From assembly GCA_946616365.1 (NCBI GenBank), contig CAMOIX010000020.1, positions 1 to 38,588 on the forward strand: a DNA stretch of 38,588 nt, given 5' to 3'. Below are positions 1 through 8,314 of the stretch, one piece after another (the stretch's first letter is position 1; each line of letters begins with the position of its first letter). The position numbers and the translations under genes were made by a program. Source of the DNA: AC2028 sp002373595 (GTDB taxonomy: Bacteria > Bacillota > Clostridia > Lachnospirales > Lachnospiraceae). Under the pieces are notes generated by a model. The model was given only the letters and a program-made list of their open reading frames with translations, ran no database searches and had not been told where the DNA came from.

Positions 1-29
1 AAAGTCAAAATCTCAAAGCTTACAACCAG

Positions 30-58
30 CCGGCGGCCTAAGGGCCGCCGGTTTTTTT
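30..58 (+). terminator. Intrinsic terminator of an upstream gene outside the window
   Basis: A perfect 9-bp GC-rich stem (30-38 with 43-51) with a 4-nt loop is followed directly by a run of seven T (52-58). This is a standard Rho-independent terminator. The gene it ends lies left of the window. Confidence 0.9.
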
Positions 59-85
59 GTATCTGATGCCCCGATATGGTATGAT
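57..85 (+). promoter_or_regulatory. Sigma-A type promoter for the radical SAM/glycosyltransferase operon
   Basis: TTGTAT (57-62) and TATGAT (80-85) are separated by 17 nt, a good vegetative promoter. The -35 box overlaps the T-tract of the preceding terminator, so the operon starts immediately after the previous transcription unit ends. The start codon at 128 follows about 35 nt later. Confidence 0.65.
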
Positions 86-127
86 ATTTACCAACCGGAG
101 AATGTATACCGTGCAAAAGGATAATAA

Positions 128-1282
128 ATGAAAGTCGCTCTATACGGATACGGAAAACTGCTGACTAAAACAGCGAAATATATAGAAAACACTGATGGCA
201 TTGAGATCGTCGCAATCGTGAATGATGTATTAAATGACGGCAGCGGTCAAGGCATGATCCTCTCGGATGCCGGGGGATATGAGAAGTACCCGGGAGCGGA
301 CGGCTTGCCGGCTCTAAAAAACATCTTTGATGAAGGGGCTGCGGAAGCTGTTATCGTAGCCTGCGAGAATGAGCTTATATCCTTTGTGACGAGGCGTATA
401 CTTTCGGCCGGTATCTATGATATCTGCATACTTCCGACATATTATGAAAATGATCTCTATGATATCGATGACAAGAGTTTTATATGGATCGATAATACCA
501 AGCCGAGACTGGATTATATCGAATATCATATATCTTTTCACTGTAATCTGAACTGCAAAGGCTGTTCACATTTTTCCAATCTGATAAAGGAGGCGAGATT
601 CGGCAATGCAGAAAGATTCCGCAAGGATATGGAGAGGCTTTCGGAGCTTTTCTGGGGGATCGGAAAGATACGTCTGATGGGCGGAGAACCTGTTTTAAAT
701 CCGGAGCTTCCGCAGTTTGTATATATAGCGAGGAGTTATTTCCCCGATGCGGATATCAGGGTCGTCTCGAACGGATTGATGATAAGGGAGACGGATACGG
801 AGCTCTTTAAAGCGATGAGGGAATGTGCGGTCTATTTCGATGTGAGCATGTATCCTCCGACTAAGGGCTGTATAAGCCGTCTGGATGATATATGTAAAAA
901 AGAGCAGGTAATGCTCACTGTAACTCCCGAAGTCGGTGAATTTGGAGCGAGCCTTAATCCGAAGGGCGATTCGAGTCCGGCAGAAAGCTACGATAAATGT
1001 CCGGCAAGGCACTGCGTATACCTGCAGGACGGAAAAGTCTCAACCTGCGCGATGCCGCAGCTCATAGATATCTACAATGATCATTTCGGATGCAATATAA
1101 AGCCCGGCACTTCGGATGTGACAGATATATATGACCCGGGCATCAAAGGTATAGACATCATAGAGAGGACCAAGAGACCTATGGAGATATGCAGGTACTG
1201 CTATCCCGAAAGGAGAAACTTCAAGTGGCAGCCTTCTCTTTCACCGGAGGCTTCGGACTGGGTAGGAGGAGAGAGTAATTGA
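128..1282 (+). CDS. Radical SAM protein with N-terminal Rossmann-like region
   Basis: The 384-residue protein carries the radical SAM signature CNLNCKGC (Cys139, Cys143, Cys146), which binds the 4Fe-4S cluster that cleaves S-adenosylmethionine. Before it lies a segment of about 110 residues beginning MKVALYGYGK, which resembles a nucleotide-binding Rossmann start. The C-terminal third holds more cysteines (CPARHC, STC, and CRYC near the end), consistent with an auxiliary cluster of SPASM or twitch type. The start has AAAGG 7 nt upstream. The stop overlaps the TTG start of the next gene, a glycosyltransferase, so the two are translationally coupled. The substrate cannot be read from the sequence; the neighbours suggest sugar or glycan modification. 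The family call is firm and the role is inferred. Confidence 0.85.
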   Translation: MKVALYGYGKLLTKTAKYIENTDGIEIVAIVNDVLNDGSGQGMILSDAGGYEKYPGADGLPALKNIFDEGAAEAVIVACENELISFVTRRILSAGIYDICILPTYYENDLYDIDDKSFIWIDNTKPRLDYIEYHISFHCNLNCKGCSHFSNLIKEARFGNAERFRKDMERLSELFWGIGKIRLMGGEPVLNPELPQFVYIARSYFPDADIRVVSNGLMIRETDTELFKAMRECAVYFDVSMYPPTKGCISRLDDICKKEQVMLTVTPEVGEFGASLNPKGDSSPAESYDKCPARHCVYLQDGKVSTCAMPQLIDIYNDHFGCNIKPGTSDVTDIYDPGIKGIDIIERTKRPMEICRYCYPERRNFKWQPSLSPEASDWVGGESN

Positions 1283-2232
1283 TCACTGCAGTCAGTATAG
1301 TCAAAAATGCCGCGGATGTGATAGAAACCATGATAAGGGGGAATTCTCTTGTCGCGGACAGCTTCTATATCGTGGATCACGGAAGTACGGACAGAACCCC
1401 GGAGATCCTTGAATCTCTGAAAAAAGAAGGGTTTAGGATGATCGTCATTAGAGATGACGGACAGTCGCATTTCCAGAAGCAGAGAATGGAGAAGGCGATA
1501 GGGAGTGCGATCGCAGAGTTTGATCCGAGCTTTATCCTTCCTCTTGATGATGATGAGATCATATGTACAAATGACGAGAAGTCTGATCCGGGATCTGTTA
1601 AACCTTTTATAGAAAACCTCTCACAGGATGATCTGTATTACGTCAATTGGAGAATATATATACCTACGGAATACGATCCTGAGGCGGAGATAAATGTGGC
1701 AAAGAGGCAAAGGTTTTGCTTCGATGACGAGCCGGAGATGACCAAGAAGGTGATCATCCCCGCAAAGATCGCAAAGTCAGCTGATTTCCAAATAGCGCAG
1801 GGAAACCACTTTGCCGAAAGCACATCTATCAGAAATCATGTCCTGATAAATGAGATCAGGCTGGCGCACTATCCTGTGAGAAGTTCTCTGCAGATCGCTT
1901 CAAAAGCTGTGATAGGATGGCTGGGACATCTGACCATGCCCAATATCGATCCGGATACGGCCATCCATTGGCACAGGATGTATGATGTGTTTAAGAGCGG
2001 AGGAGGCAGGCTTCCTTCCGTAGAACTCATGCAGGCGATGTGTACGCTCTACAGAGAGTATCCTAATGATGAAGAGCATCTCAATATCATCGAGAAACCT
2101 ATAAGTCTTCCGGAGGAATGCTTTGCGCTCAAATACACCGGACCTGCCGAGGTCAATATACTTATAAACCTTTTGAACTACGCGGAAAACCTTGCAGTTT
2201 CATATGCCAGGGAGAAAGCGGACAACAAATGA
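1279..2232 (+). CDS. Family 2 glycosyltransferase (first of two)
   Basis: This 317-residue protein has a GT-A fold signature: MITAVSIVKNAADVIETMI at the N-terminus, DHGSTDRT at about residues 33-40, and the acidic LPLDDDEI near residue 90 that would bind metal and nucleotide-sugar. A later HYPVRS segment followed by GWLGH is typical of family-2 enzymes that transfer onto glycans or proteins. It starts with TTG at 1279, overlapping the TGA of the radical SAM gene, with GGAGGA 8 nt upstream. There are no obvious membrane segments, so it probably acts in the cytoplasm. Its stop overlaps the ATG of the next glycosyltransferase. Donor and acceptor sugars are unknown. Confidence 0.85.
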   Translation: MITAVSIVKNAADVIETMIRGNSLVADSFYIVDHGSTDRTPEILESLKKEGFRMIVIRDDGQSHFQKQRMEKAIGSAIAEFDPSFILPLDDDEIICTNDEKSDPGSVKPFIENLSQDDLYYVNWRIYIPTEYDPEAEINVAKRQRFCFDDEPEMTKKVIIPAKIAKSADFQIAQGNHFAESTSIRNHVLINEIRLAHYPVRSSLQIASKAVIGWLGHLTMPNIDPDTAIHWHRMYDVFKSGGGRLPSVELMQAMCTLYREYPNDEEHLNIIEKPISLPEECFALKYTGPAEVNILINLLNYAENLAVSYAREKADNK

Positions 2233-3320
2233 AACTATCGATCATAGTACCCGTATATAATATGGCGGCGGACGGAAAACTCGCATACTGTCTGGATTCG
2301 CTGGTCGCTCAGACTGTGAGTGATTATGAGATCATCGCAGTCGATGATGCATCGACGGATGATTCTTTTGAAGTGCTCAAAGAGTATGAGAGAAAATACC
2401 CCGATAAGTTCAAAGCCGTAAAGAGTGCGGAAAACCTTCGCCAGGGAGGAGCCAAGAATATCGGCATCCGTATGGCTCACGGTGAGTGGATCGGATTCAT
2501 CGATTCGGACGACTGGATCACTCCCGATATGTACGAGAAGCTGATAGCAGCTGCGGAAAAAGAAGAAGCAGATCTTGCGGGATGTAAGCTATCCCAGGTA
2601 TCGGAGCACACATATACGCCGGGGAAAATAGTGCCGGAGGAAAGCATTGCGGCATATTCCGGACTGATATGCGGTGTAAATAGCGCGGACAGATCCGAAA
2701 ACGGAGATAGCGGGAATCGTGACCAAGATGACGAGGAAGCTGTTCGTATCGGACGCTGGCTCATAACCGACGGCAGAGCTCTCGTCACCATGATCTACAG
2801 GCGCGAGACGATAATTAAATACGATCTCTTTTTCCCCGAGCATATGCTCTACGAGGATAATGCCGTGGGAAATTCATATATGCTGACAGCGAAGAAATGC
2901 GTGTTTCTTGATGAGCCTATGTACTTTTACTATCAGCACGGTGAGTCCACCGTTCATACATTCTCCGAGGAAAGATGTGAGAACAGGCTTGAGGCGGGCC
3001 GCATAATGATAAATGAGGCAAAAAGACTCGGATTTTACGATCAGTATAAAGAGGAACTTGAGTATAAATTCACCAGACTCTATTTCGTAAATACGCTTCT
3101 GACATACATGCCTTGCGTAAAACCGACGAGACTATCCTTTGTGAAAGCCATGGCGCGGGAGATGAAGGCATATTTCCCTGATTTTGCAAAGAACAGGTAT
3201 TACCTCGAACGTATCCATCCGGAGGAGAGAAAACTATCCGAGATGGCGGTCGCAAGTCCCTTAAGATTCTACATATACTATAAACTGTTGTTGGCATACA
3301 GAAAACTCAGATCGAGATAG
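2229..3320 (+). CDS. Family 2 glycosyltransferase (second of two)
   Basis: The protein has 363 residues from the ATG at 2229, chosen because it forms an ATGA overlap with the preceding stop and places the classic N-terminus MKLSIIVPVYNMA at residue 1. The open frame extends to 2118, but that would overlap the previous gene by over 100 nt. The nucleotide-binding motif AVDDASTDDS lies at residues 37-46 and the metal-binding DSDDW at 92-96, as in GT-A enzymes of the SpsA type. The C-terminus is basic with an amphipathic stretch that might touch the membrane. It is the last gene of the operon and is followed at once by a terminator. The acceptor is unknown. Confidence 0.87.
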   Translation: MKLSIIVPVYNMAADGKLAYCLDSLVAQTVSDYEIIAVDDASTDDSFEVLKEYERKYPDKFKAVKSAENLRQGGAKNIGIRMAHGEWIGFIDSDDWITPDMYEKLIAAAEKEEADLAGCKLSQVSEHTYTPGKIVPEESIAAYSGLICGVNSADRSENGDSGNRDQDDEEAVRIGRWLITDGRALVTMIYRRETIIKYDLFFPEHMLYEDNAVGNSYMLTAKKCVFLDEPMYFYYQHGESTVHTFSEERCENRLEAGRIMINEAKRLGFYDQYKEELEYKFTRLYFVNTLLTYMPCVKPTRLSFVKAMAREMKAYFPDFAKNRYYLERIHPEERKLSEMAVASPLRFYIYYKLLLAYRKLRSR

Positions 3321-3321
3321 A

Positions 3322-3352
3322 AAAAGGAGAGCACGCAGCTCTCCTTTTATTC
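3322..3352. terminator. Terminator between convergent genes, probably bidirectional
   Basis: A perfect 11-bp inverted repeat (3322-3332 with 3338-3348) has a 5-nt loop. The A-rich left edge and T-rich right edge let it end transcription from both sides: the glycosyltransferase operon on the plus strand and the gene at 3404-4162 on the minus strand. Confidence 0.8.
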
Positions 3353-3403
3353 TTTTCGCGAAACCCGTCTGAAGTGTTTGCAATGATACGTGAACAGCTG
3401 TGC

Positions 3404-4162
3404 TCAGTACTTATACAGATACATCAGCAGATCCTTTGTCATCCCCGGTCTTTTGCTGTTTATGACGACCGAGCCGTATCTTTCCTCGGCCGGATATGAA
3501 TACTCAAAGTGTGCATCAAGGAGCTTGGAGTCCGTCAGCCTGATGCCGACGGGGATGGGTTCTTCCATGTCCTCGGGTCTCCCCGGGTCAGGTGCTTCCG
3601 AGAGGTCGTATTCCTTGTTGTCGTCCATTGCTTCTATGACGAGCTTTGAGATCGCTCCATCGATATAGTAGATATCGCCTTCTATGGACTTAAGTTCATC
3701 CTCATCACAGACATCCCTGAGGTCTGTAAGATATCCCTGATATGCATACTTTTGGAAATAGGGCGCACCCGTCACGATGGAATCGAGATCTCCTGCAGCG
3801 AGCAGTACGGAGAGCTTCTGCACGCTCTGAACATCAGCGGGAGACCAGCCGCTTTCGGTGAGATACAGGGTCGTATCGAGATTGATCATGTTCTTCTTAG
3901 GGTCGACATCGTTCATCTTGAGGAAATCTTCGAAGACATCATCGCTGTAGTCTACATTCTCGGTGTAATTGATCATTGCGGCATAGACAGCGGTGTCCTT
4001 GGCGGTGACTATTCCCTTTATGGTGGAGACGATCACGATGACAGCAGCTATGCCGCCTATCACATACCATTTATAGTAGTCCCAAAAGTACGCGATACGG
4101 TACTTGAGGGGCTTATTCTTAATGCTTTCGCGCTCGTCTTTGAATTCATCCATTGCAGCCAT
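3404..4162 (-). CDS. Uncharacterised membrane-anchored protein
   Basis: This 252-residue protein begins with a charged, lysine-rich cytoplasmic segment ending in YFWDYYKWYVIGG, runs into one hydrophobic helix (about residues 32-52), and continues as a soluble, acidic outer domain of about 200 residues. The topology is N-in with the bulk of the protein outside. The outer domain has phrases such as KLSVLLAAGDLDSIVTGAPYF that recall extracellular solute-binding proteins, but I see no motif good enough for a family call. A possible binding site AGGAC precedes the ATG; a second ATG three codons in is an alternative start. It is divergent from the gene at 4272 and convergent with the glycosyltransferase operon. 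Function unknown. Confidence 0.75.
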   Translation of the reverse strand: MAAMDEFKDERESIKNKPLKYRIAYFWDYYKWYVIGGIAAVIVIVSTIKGIVTAKDTAVYAAMINYTENVDYSDDVFEDFLKMNDVDPKKNMINLDTTLYLTESGWSPADVQSVQKLSVLLAAGDLDSIVTGAPYFQKYAYQGYLTDLRDVCDEDELKSIEGDIYYIDGAISKLVIEAMDDNKEYDLSEAPDPGRPEDMEEPIPVGIRLTDSKLLDAHFEYSYPAEERYGSVVINSKRPGMTKDLLMYLYKY

Positions 4163-4212
4163 TACGGTGTCCTCTTTTACTTCTAAAAACCTTATAAACA
4201 GCCCTACAATTA

Positions 4213-4241
4213 TTGCATTTTTTTCGTGTTTAGTCTATATT
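4213..4241 (+). promoter_or_regulatory. Sigma-A type promoter for the gene at 4272
   Basis: TTGCAT (4213-4218), a 17-nt spacer and TATATT (4236-4241) lie in the divergent intergenic gap, about 30 nt before the ATG. The match is close to the consensus. Confidence 0.65.
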
Positions 4242-4271
4242 AATTGTTAATTATCAAAATGGAGAAATAGT

Positions 4272-4772
4272 ATGAGTGAAGGATATGTAGAGTGCCTCGT
4301 GGAAGCGAAGGACAATGCTCTTGTCAAAGCAGGCAAGGGTGCTGCGATCGTTTTGTGTGCGATATTCGGAGTATTTGCGATCCTGACGGGAAACTTTTGG
4401 ATCTTTGTCATTGCCGTGATCTTCGGCGTTCTGGCTTATGTGGCTTCAGGGTATACGAGTGTCGAATATGAATATCTCTATCTCGACAGAGAACTTACCG
4501 TGGACAAGGTCTTTAACAAATCAAAGAGAAAGAGAGTCGGCGTGTATGCGCTTGACCGCATAGAGGTGTTTGCTCCCATCAAGTCGTATCATCTCGATAA
4601 TTTCGGAAAGAGAAACGACAAACCGATCGACTATAGCATCGGTTTTGAGGATAAACCCGATCTGCGCTATATCATGTATTACGAAGGTGGAAAGACTTTC
4701 CTCCTGAGTCCCAGCCCCGAGCTTGTAAAGGCTATGAAGGACCAGGCTCCCAGAAAGGTCTTTTCGGACTGA
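4272..4772 (+). CDS. Small membrane protein, DUF6106-like
   Basis: The 166-residue protein has a short cytoplasmic start, two closely packed hydrophobic segments (about residues 20-60, which include VIFGVLAYVASGYTSVEYEY), then a basic and mixed C-terminal domain of about 100 residues. The section YLYLDRELTVDKVFNKSKRKR resembles a conserved clostridial family that I recall as DUF6106; I hold that name loosely. GGAG lies 7 nt before the ATG, and the gene has its own promoter at 4213-4241. The next gene, guaB, is 75 nt downstream. The domain after the helices may be a PH-like or lipid-facing domain, but this is only a guess. Function unknown. Confidence 0.7.
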   Translation: MSEGYVECLVEAKDNALVKAGKGAAIVLCAIFGVFAILTGNFWIFVIAVIFGVLAYVASGYTSVEYEYLYLDRELTVDKVFNKSKRKRVGVYALDRIEVFAPIKSYHLDNFGKRNDKPIDYSIGFEDKPDLRYIMYYEGGKTFLLSPSPELVKAMKDQAPRKVFSD

Positions 4773-4794
4773 TATACACTTACAAACAAACCTG

Positions 4795-4815
4795 TATACT
4801 TTGGGGAATACCCCA
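4795..4815 (+). promoter_or_regulatory. Possible guaB promoter -10 box and palindrome
   Basis: TATACT at 4795-4800 could be a -10 box for guaB, but no convincing -35 lies upstream. Directly after it, at 4802-4815, is the perfect inverted repeat TGGGGAATACCCCA, which would cover the expected transcription start. It could be an operator or a small hairpin in the leader. The assignment is tentative. Confidence 0.3.
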
Positions 4816-4847
4816 TGATCATATTCAGATAACGAAAGGGGAAAAAG

Positions 4848-6302
4848 ATGGCAACATTAATTGGCGAGGGAATCACTTTTGACGACGTACTTCTCGTACC
4901 GGCGTATTCGCAGGTAATCCCTAATCAGGTGGACGTATCCACCAATCTCACCAAGAAGATCAAACTCAACATTCCGCTTATGAGTGCGGGAATGGACACC
5001 GTAACGGAGCATCGTATGGCTATAGCGATGGCCAGACAGGGCGGTATAGGTATCATCCATAAGAATATGTCGATAGAGGCTCAGGCCGATGAGGTCGACA
5101 AGGTCAAGAGAAGCGAGAATGGTGTCATCACCGATCCTTTCTCTCTTACTCCCGAGCATACCATCGGAGATGCGGATGATCTCATGGCTAAGTTCAGGAT
5201 CTCCGGTGTACCTATCACCGAGGGCAAAAAACTCGTCGGTATCATCACCAACCGTGATCTTAAGTTTGAGACCGATTACAGCAAGAAGATCAAGGAGTGC
5301 ATGACCAGCGAGAACCTCATTACCGCGAAGGAGGGTATCACCCTCGATGAGGCAAAGCAGATCCTTGCAAAGGCTCGCAAGGAGAAGCTCCCCATCGTTG
5401 ATGATGATTTCAACCTCAAGGGACTCATCACCATCAAGGATATCGAGAAGCAGATCAAGTATCCTCTCTCCGCTAAGGATGAGCAGGGAAGACTCCTCTG
5501 CGGTGCAGGAGTAGGAATTACCGCAAACTGCCTCGACAGAGTATCTGCACTTGTTGATGCGAAGGTCGATGTCATCGTACTCGACTCCGCACACGGCCAT
5601 TCACAGAACGTAATCAACTGCGTAAAGATGATAAAGGAGAAGTTCCCCGATGTGCAGGTCATCGCAGGAAATGTTGCCACCGGAGAGGCTACCAGAGACC
5701 TCATCGAAGCAGGTGCTGATGCTATCAAGGTAGGTATCGGACCCGGATCCATCTGTACGACCAGAGTTGTAGCAGGTATCGGTGTACCTCAGATCACTGC
5801 AGTAATGAACTGCTATGAAGTAGCAAGCAAGTACGATATCCCCATCATCGCAGACGGAGGTATCAAGTACTCGGGAGACATCACCAAGGCTCTTGCAGCA
5901 GGCGGAAGCGTATGCATGATGGGTTCAATGTTCGCAGGATGCGAGGAGAGCCCCGGCGACTACGAGCTCTATCAGGGCAGAAAGTATAAGGTATACCGCG
6001 GAATGGGATCCATCGCAGCGATGGAGAACGGAAGCAAGGACAGATATTTCCAGGAGAATGCAAAGAAGCTTGTACCCGAAGGCGTCGAAGGACGTGTCGC
6101 ATACAAGGGACTTTTGGAGGATACGATATTCCAGCTCCTCGGCGGATTAAGATCGGGAATGGGATACTGCGGAGCTCACAATATAAAGGAGCTTACCGCC
6201 AACGGCAGATTCGTCAAGATCTCGGCCGCATCACTCAAGGAGAGCCATCCTCATGATATCCAGATCACCAAGGAAGCTCCCAACTACAGTGTAGATGAGT
6301 GA
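4848..6302 (+). CDS. guaB: IMP dehydrogenase
   Basis: The enzyme oxidises IMP to XMP with NAD+, the committed step of GMP synthesis, in the cytoplasm. At 484 residues it has the usual length. The N-terminal half-barrel begins with GEGITFDDVLLVPAYS; two CBS domains follow (about residues 95-205); the barrel then resumes. The catalytic loop GPGSICTTR places the nucleophile at Cys303, and the mobile flap holds YRGMGS and an Arg-Tyr pair (residues 399-400). A strong AAAGGGG lies before the ATG. The 3' end overlaps the convergent gene at 6284-6883 by 19 nt with no terminator between them. Two further purine genes lie 2 kb downstream. Confidence 0.98.
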   Translation: MATLIGEGITFDDVLLVPAYSQVIPNQVDVSTNLTKKIKLNIPLMSAGMDTVTEHRMAIAMARQGGIGIIHKNMSIEAQADEVDKVKRSENGVITDPFSLTPEHTIGDADDLMAKFRISGVPITEGKKLVGIITNRDLKFETDYSKKIKECMTSENLITAKEGITLDEAKQILAKARKEKLPIVDDDFNLKGLITIKDIEKQIKYPLSAKDEQGRLLCGAGVGITANCLDRVSALVDAKVDVIVLDSAHGHSQNVINCVKMIKEKFPDVQVIAGNVATGEATRDLIEAGADAIKVGIGPGSICTTRVVAGIGVPQITAVMNCYEVASKYDIPIIADGGIKYSGDITKALAAGGSVCMMGSMFAGCEESPGDYELYQGRKYKVYRGMGSIAAMENGSKDRYFQENAKKLVPEGVEGRVAYKGLLEDTIFQLLGGLRSGMGYCGAHNIKELTANGRFVKISAASLKESHPHDIQITKEAPNYSVDE

Positions 6303-6883
6303 AAGGGATCTTTTGACGCGATCAGATAAGAGAGCACGATAAACGCTATCAGAGCGATACGCGTTAACAGAAAATGACTGTACATCGACCTTATCTCCGA
6401 GACGACGTCCGGGGAGAAGGCGATGTACGGATCAGGACCCGTCGGCATGATGCTGGCGGTCCCGCTTATTATAGGGGTACAGATAAGGTCATTCGTAACG
6501 ATGATCCTCTCGGGTGAGAAGAATTCACGGCCGCTGTAGAATTTCTTCGTGATACCGCCGCTGCTTAAGGATACTTCTCTGATGACGAGTTCCTCGGTAT
6601 TGTCGGGAGGAAGATCGAGACGTACACCGGAGAGCGAAGATTCGTAGTCTCCGCTAAGCCTGAACGAGACGATCCTGGAATCGGGATCTACATCGCCGTG
6701 GATCATCGATCCCTCGCGGAAATCGTTTTGCACATTTTCGGCATAGTACATATCGTACTGCTGTCCGTGAAGACTTTCCTCTTCAAAGAAGAGTCTGACA
6801 GTGATATCCGGAGTGGGTACTTTTATAAAAAGGATCATTAAGGATACTATCGCTATAACGATCCGGGGAATGTATTTTTTCAA
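6284..6883 (-). CDS. Uncharacterised two-helix membrane protein
   Basis: The 199-residue protein starts with TTG, preceded by AAAGGAG at a 6-nt distance. It has an N-terminal hydrophobic helix (about residues 6-24), a region of about 135 residues rich in beta-type sequence that should sit outside the membrane, and a second helix (about 172-190). The outer part is hydrophilic and contains phrases typical of beta sandwiches. It reminds me of the extracytoplasmic insert found in polytopic glycan-assembly membrane proteins, but I cannot name a family. It is divergent from the polytopic protein at 6972, with which it may work. Its 3' end overlaps guaB by 19 nt. Confidence 0.7.
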   Translation of the reverse strand: MKKYIPRIVIAIVSLMILFIKVPTPDITVRLFFEEESLHGQQYDMYYAENVQNDFREGSMIHGDVDPDSRIVSFRLSGDYESSLSGVRLDLPPDNTEELVIREVSLSSGGITKKFYSGREFFSPERIIVTNDLICTPIISGTASIMPTGPDPYIAFSPDVVSEIRSMYSHFLLTRIALIAFIVLSYLIASKDPFHSSTL

Positions 6884-6918
6884 GGATAACTCCTTTCGGG
6901 ATTGGATTTACAAGGCAT

Positions 6919-6947
6919 ATAATAGATAATTATTTCTGACTTGGCAA
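6919..6947 (-). promoter_or_regulatory. Promoter for the minus-strand gene 6284-6883
   Basis: Read on the minus strand, TTGCCA (6947-6942) and TATTAT (6924-6919) are 17 nt apart, placing transcription start about 30 nt before the TTG start codon. The -35 sequence TTGCCAA reads TTGGCAA on the other strand, so it may also act as a -35 element in the opposite direction. Confidence 0.55.
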
Positions 6948-6971
6948 GTTTTTCATCGATTACATTATTCT

Positions 6972-8264
6972 ATGGACAGAGCAGACACCGAAAAAAACAG
7001 ATCGATAACGGAGATGATAAGGATCCCGGCAGCAGTCCTTTTGGGATATCTGTCTCTTATGGCTGCGCTTGCGAGTGTGCATACGAACGGGACAGATTTC
7101 CACGGACATACATATGTCTATATGTCTCTTTTTACGGAGAGGAGCTTCGCTGACGGATGGATGGCCGTGCCCTATTGCCTGTGGCATATGATCACACTGG
7201 GGGTGCATAAGCTCTTTCACATCCCGATGGATTACAGCGCTGCATATACAGGTGTCTTTTTCTTTCTGGCATCATTTCTCATATCCGAGAAGATGATCAG
7301 GTCATATCTTGAATATAAGCAGGTGAGGAAGGCGCCTCAGGCTGCGTTTCTTGCAGCGGTGGGTCTTTCCCTTATCCAGGGCATCCATCTGGATTGGGTG
7401 CAGGCAGGAGAGAGATACCTCGGGCTTTTTTCGATGAATCCTTTCCACAATCCTACCCAGATGTGCGTCAAGCCATTCGGATATATAGCATTCGGTCTGA
7501 TCCTTGATATATGGAGAAGGACTAAGAAGAATCCCGAAGCGCCGATATTTTTCCCCGGAGCGTTCGGAAAAGAAGACGGAAAGAATACAAAAGCATATGT
7601 TATTTTTGGCTTTATCCTATTTCTCTCAACTCTTGCAAAGCCCACCTTCGCCGAGATGCTGATCCCGGCAGCAGGTATAGTCATGGCTGTTAATCTCGTG
7701 GGAAAGCTGATAACCGACAGAAAAGATGCCGGCAGGTATTTTATGCTGTGCCTTAAGATGCTGGCGGCGGTGCTTCCTGCTCTTATATACATACTGGTCT
7801 CTGCGCTCGGATATTTCCTCTTCGGGGGAAGCTTTCAGGCGGATAGTTCGGTCATGATAACCCGTCCCTTCGAAGTATGGAGATTTTTCTCGGACAATTG
7901 CGTACTTTCGATATTCCTGGGGATGGCGTTCCCTCTGTATATGCTGCTCATAGATGGGAAGTATTTTACAGGTACGGATGAAGGAAAACTCGCCTTTGCA
8001 GGGTATCTCACAGGACTTGTCCAGGCGGTATTTTTGGGAGAGGGCGGTATAAAGTTCTCATACGGCAATTTCATGTGGACGATGATGAGCGGAATGCAGC
8101 TTTTCTGGCTCATGGCGGTGTCCAGACTCTGCACGCTGGAAGAAAAGGCGGCAGAAACAAAGGGAAAACGCATAGCTCTTGGCGCAGGATGGGTGCTTTT
8201 TGCACTTCATGTCCTGTGCGGTATCATCTATATCGTCGAAATGGGGTTTTTGCATAAATTCTGA
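6972..8264 (+). CDS. Polytopic membrane protein, possibly GT-C-like
   Basis: This 430-residue protein is mostly hydrophobic, with about nine to eleven predicted helices. Its loop with NPFHNPTQMCVKPFGY resembles a motif (HNPT) I associate with uncharacterised clostridial integral membrane proteins that may be lipid-linked sugar transferases of the GT-C fold; this is inference. I see no Shine-Dalgarno sequence before the ATG at 6972. The only other in-frame Met near the start (7014) is abutted by GGAG with no spacer, so the start is uncertain and the mRNA may be leaderless. The gene is divergent from another uncharacterised membrane protein and its tail carries the promoter of the next gene. 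Confidence 0.75.
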   Translation: MDRADTEKNRSITEMIRIPAAVLLGYLSLMAALASVHTNGTDFHGHTYVYMSLFTERSFADGWMAVPYCLWHMITLGVHKLFHIPMDYSAAYTGVFFFLASFLISEKMIRSYLEYKQVRKAPQAAFLAAVGLSLIQGIHLDWVQAGERYLGLFSMNPFHNPTQMCVKPFGYIAFGLILDIWRRTKKNPEAPIFFPGAFGKEDGKNTKAYVIFGFILFLSTLAKPTFAEMLIPAAGIVMAVNLVGKLITDRKDAGRYFMLCLKMLAAVLPALIYILVSALGYFLFGGSFQADSSVMITRPFEVWRFFSDNCVLSIFLGMAFPLYMLLIDGKYFTGTDEGKLAFAGYLTGLVQAVFLGEGGIKFSYGNFMWTMMSGMQLFWLMAVSRLCTLEEKAAETKGKRIALGAGWVLFALHVLCGIIYIVEMGFLHKF

Positions 8265-8278
8265 AATTATGATAATAT
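8250..8278 (+). promoter_or_regulatory. Promoter for the purine/glnS gene set
   Basis: TTGCAT (8250-8255), a 17-nt spacer and TAATAT (8273-8278) form a good vegetative promoter. The -35 box lies inside the end of the upstream membrane-protein gene. The start codon of the IMP cyclohydrolase is at 8315. Confidence 0.6.
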
Positions 8279-8314
8279 TTACGATGCGCCTTAATCAGGA
8301 AAAGAGGAAGAAAA

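Noticed and set aside
2118..2228. N-terminal extension of the second glycosyltransferase
   Set aside because: It would overlap the preceding gene by more than 100 nt; the family N-terminus starts at 2229 with an ATGA overlap.
4857..5600. 247-residue minus-strand open frame
   Set aside because: It is antisense to the clear guaB gene and is acid- and leucine-rich because of the codon pattern.
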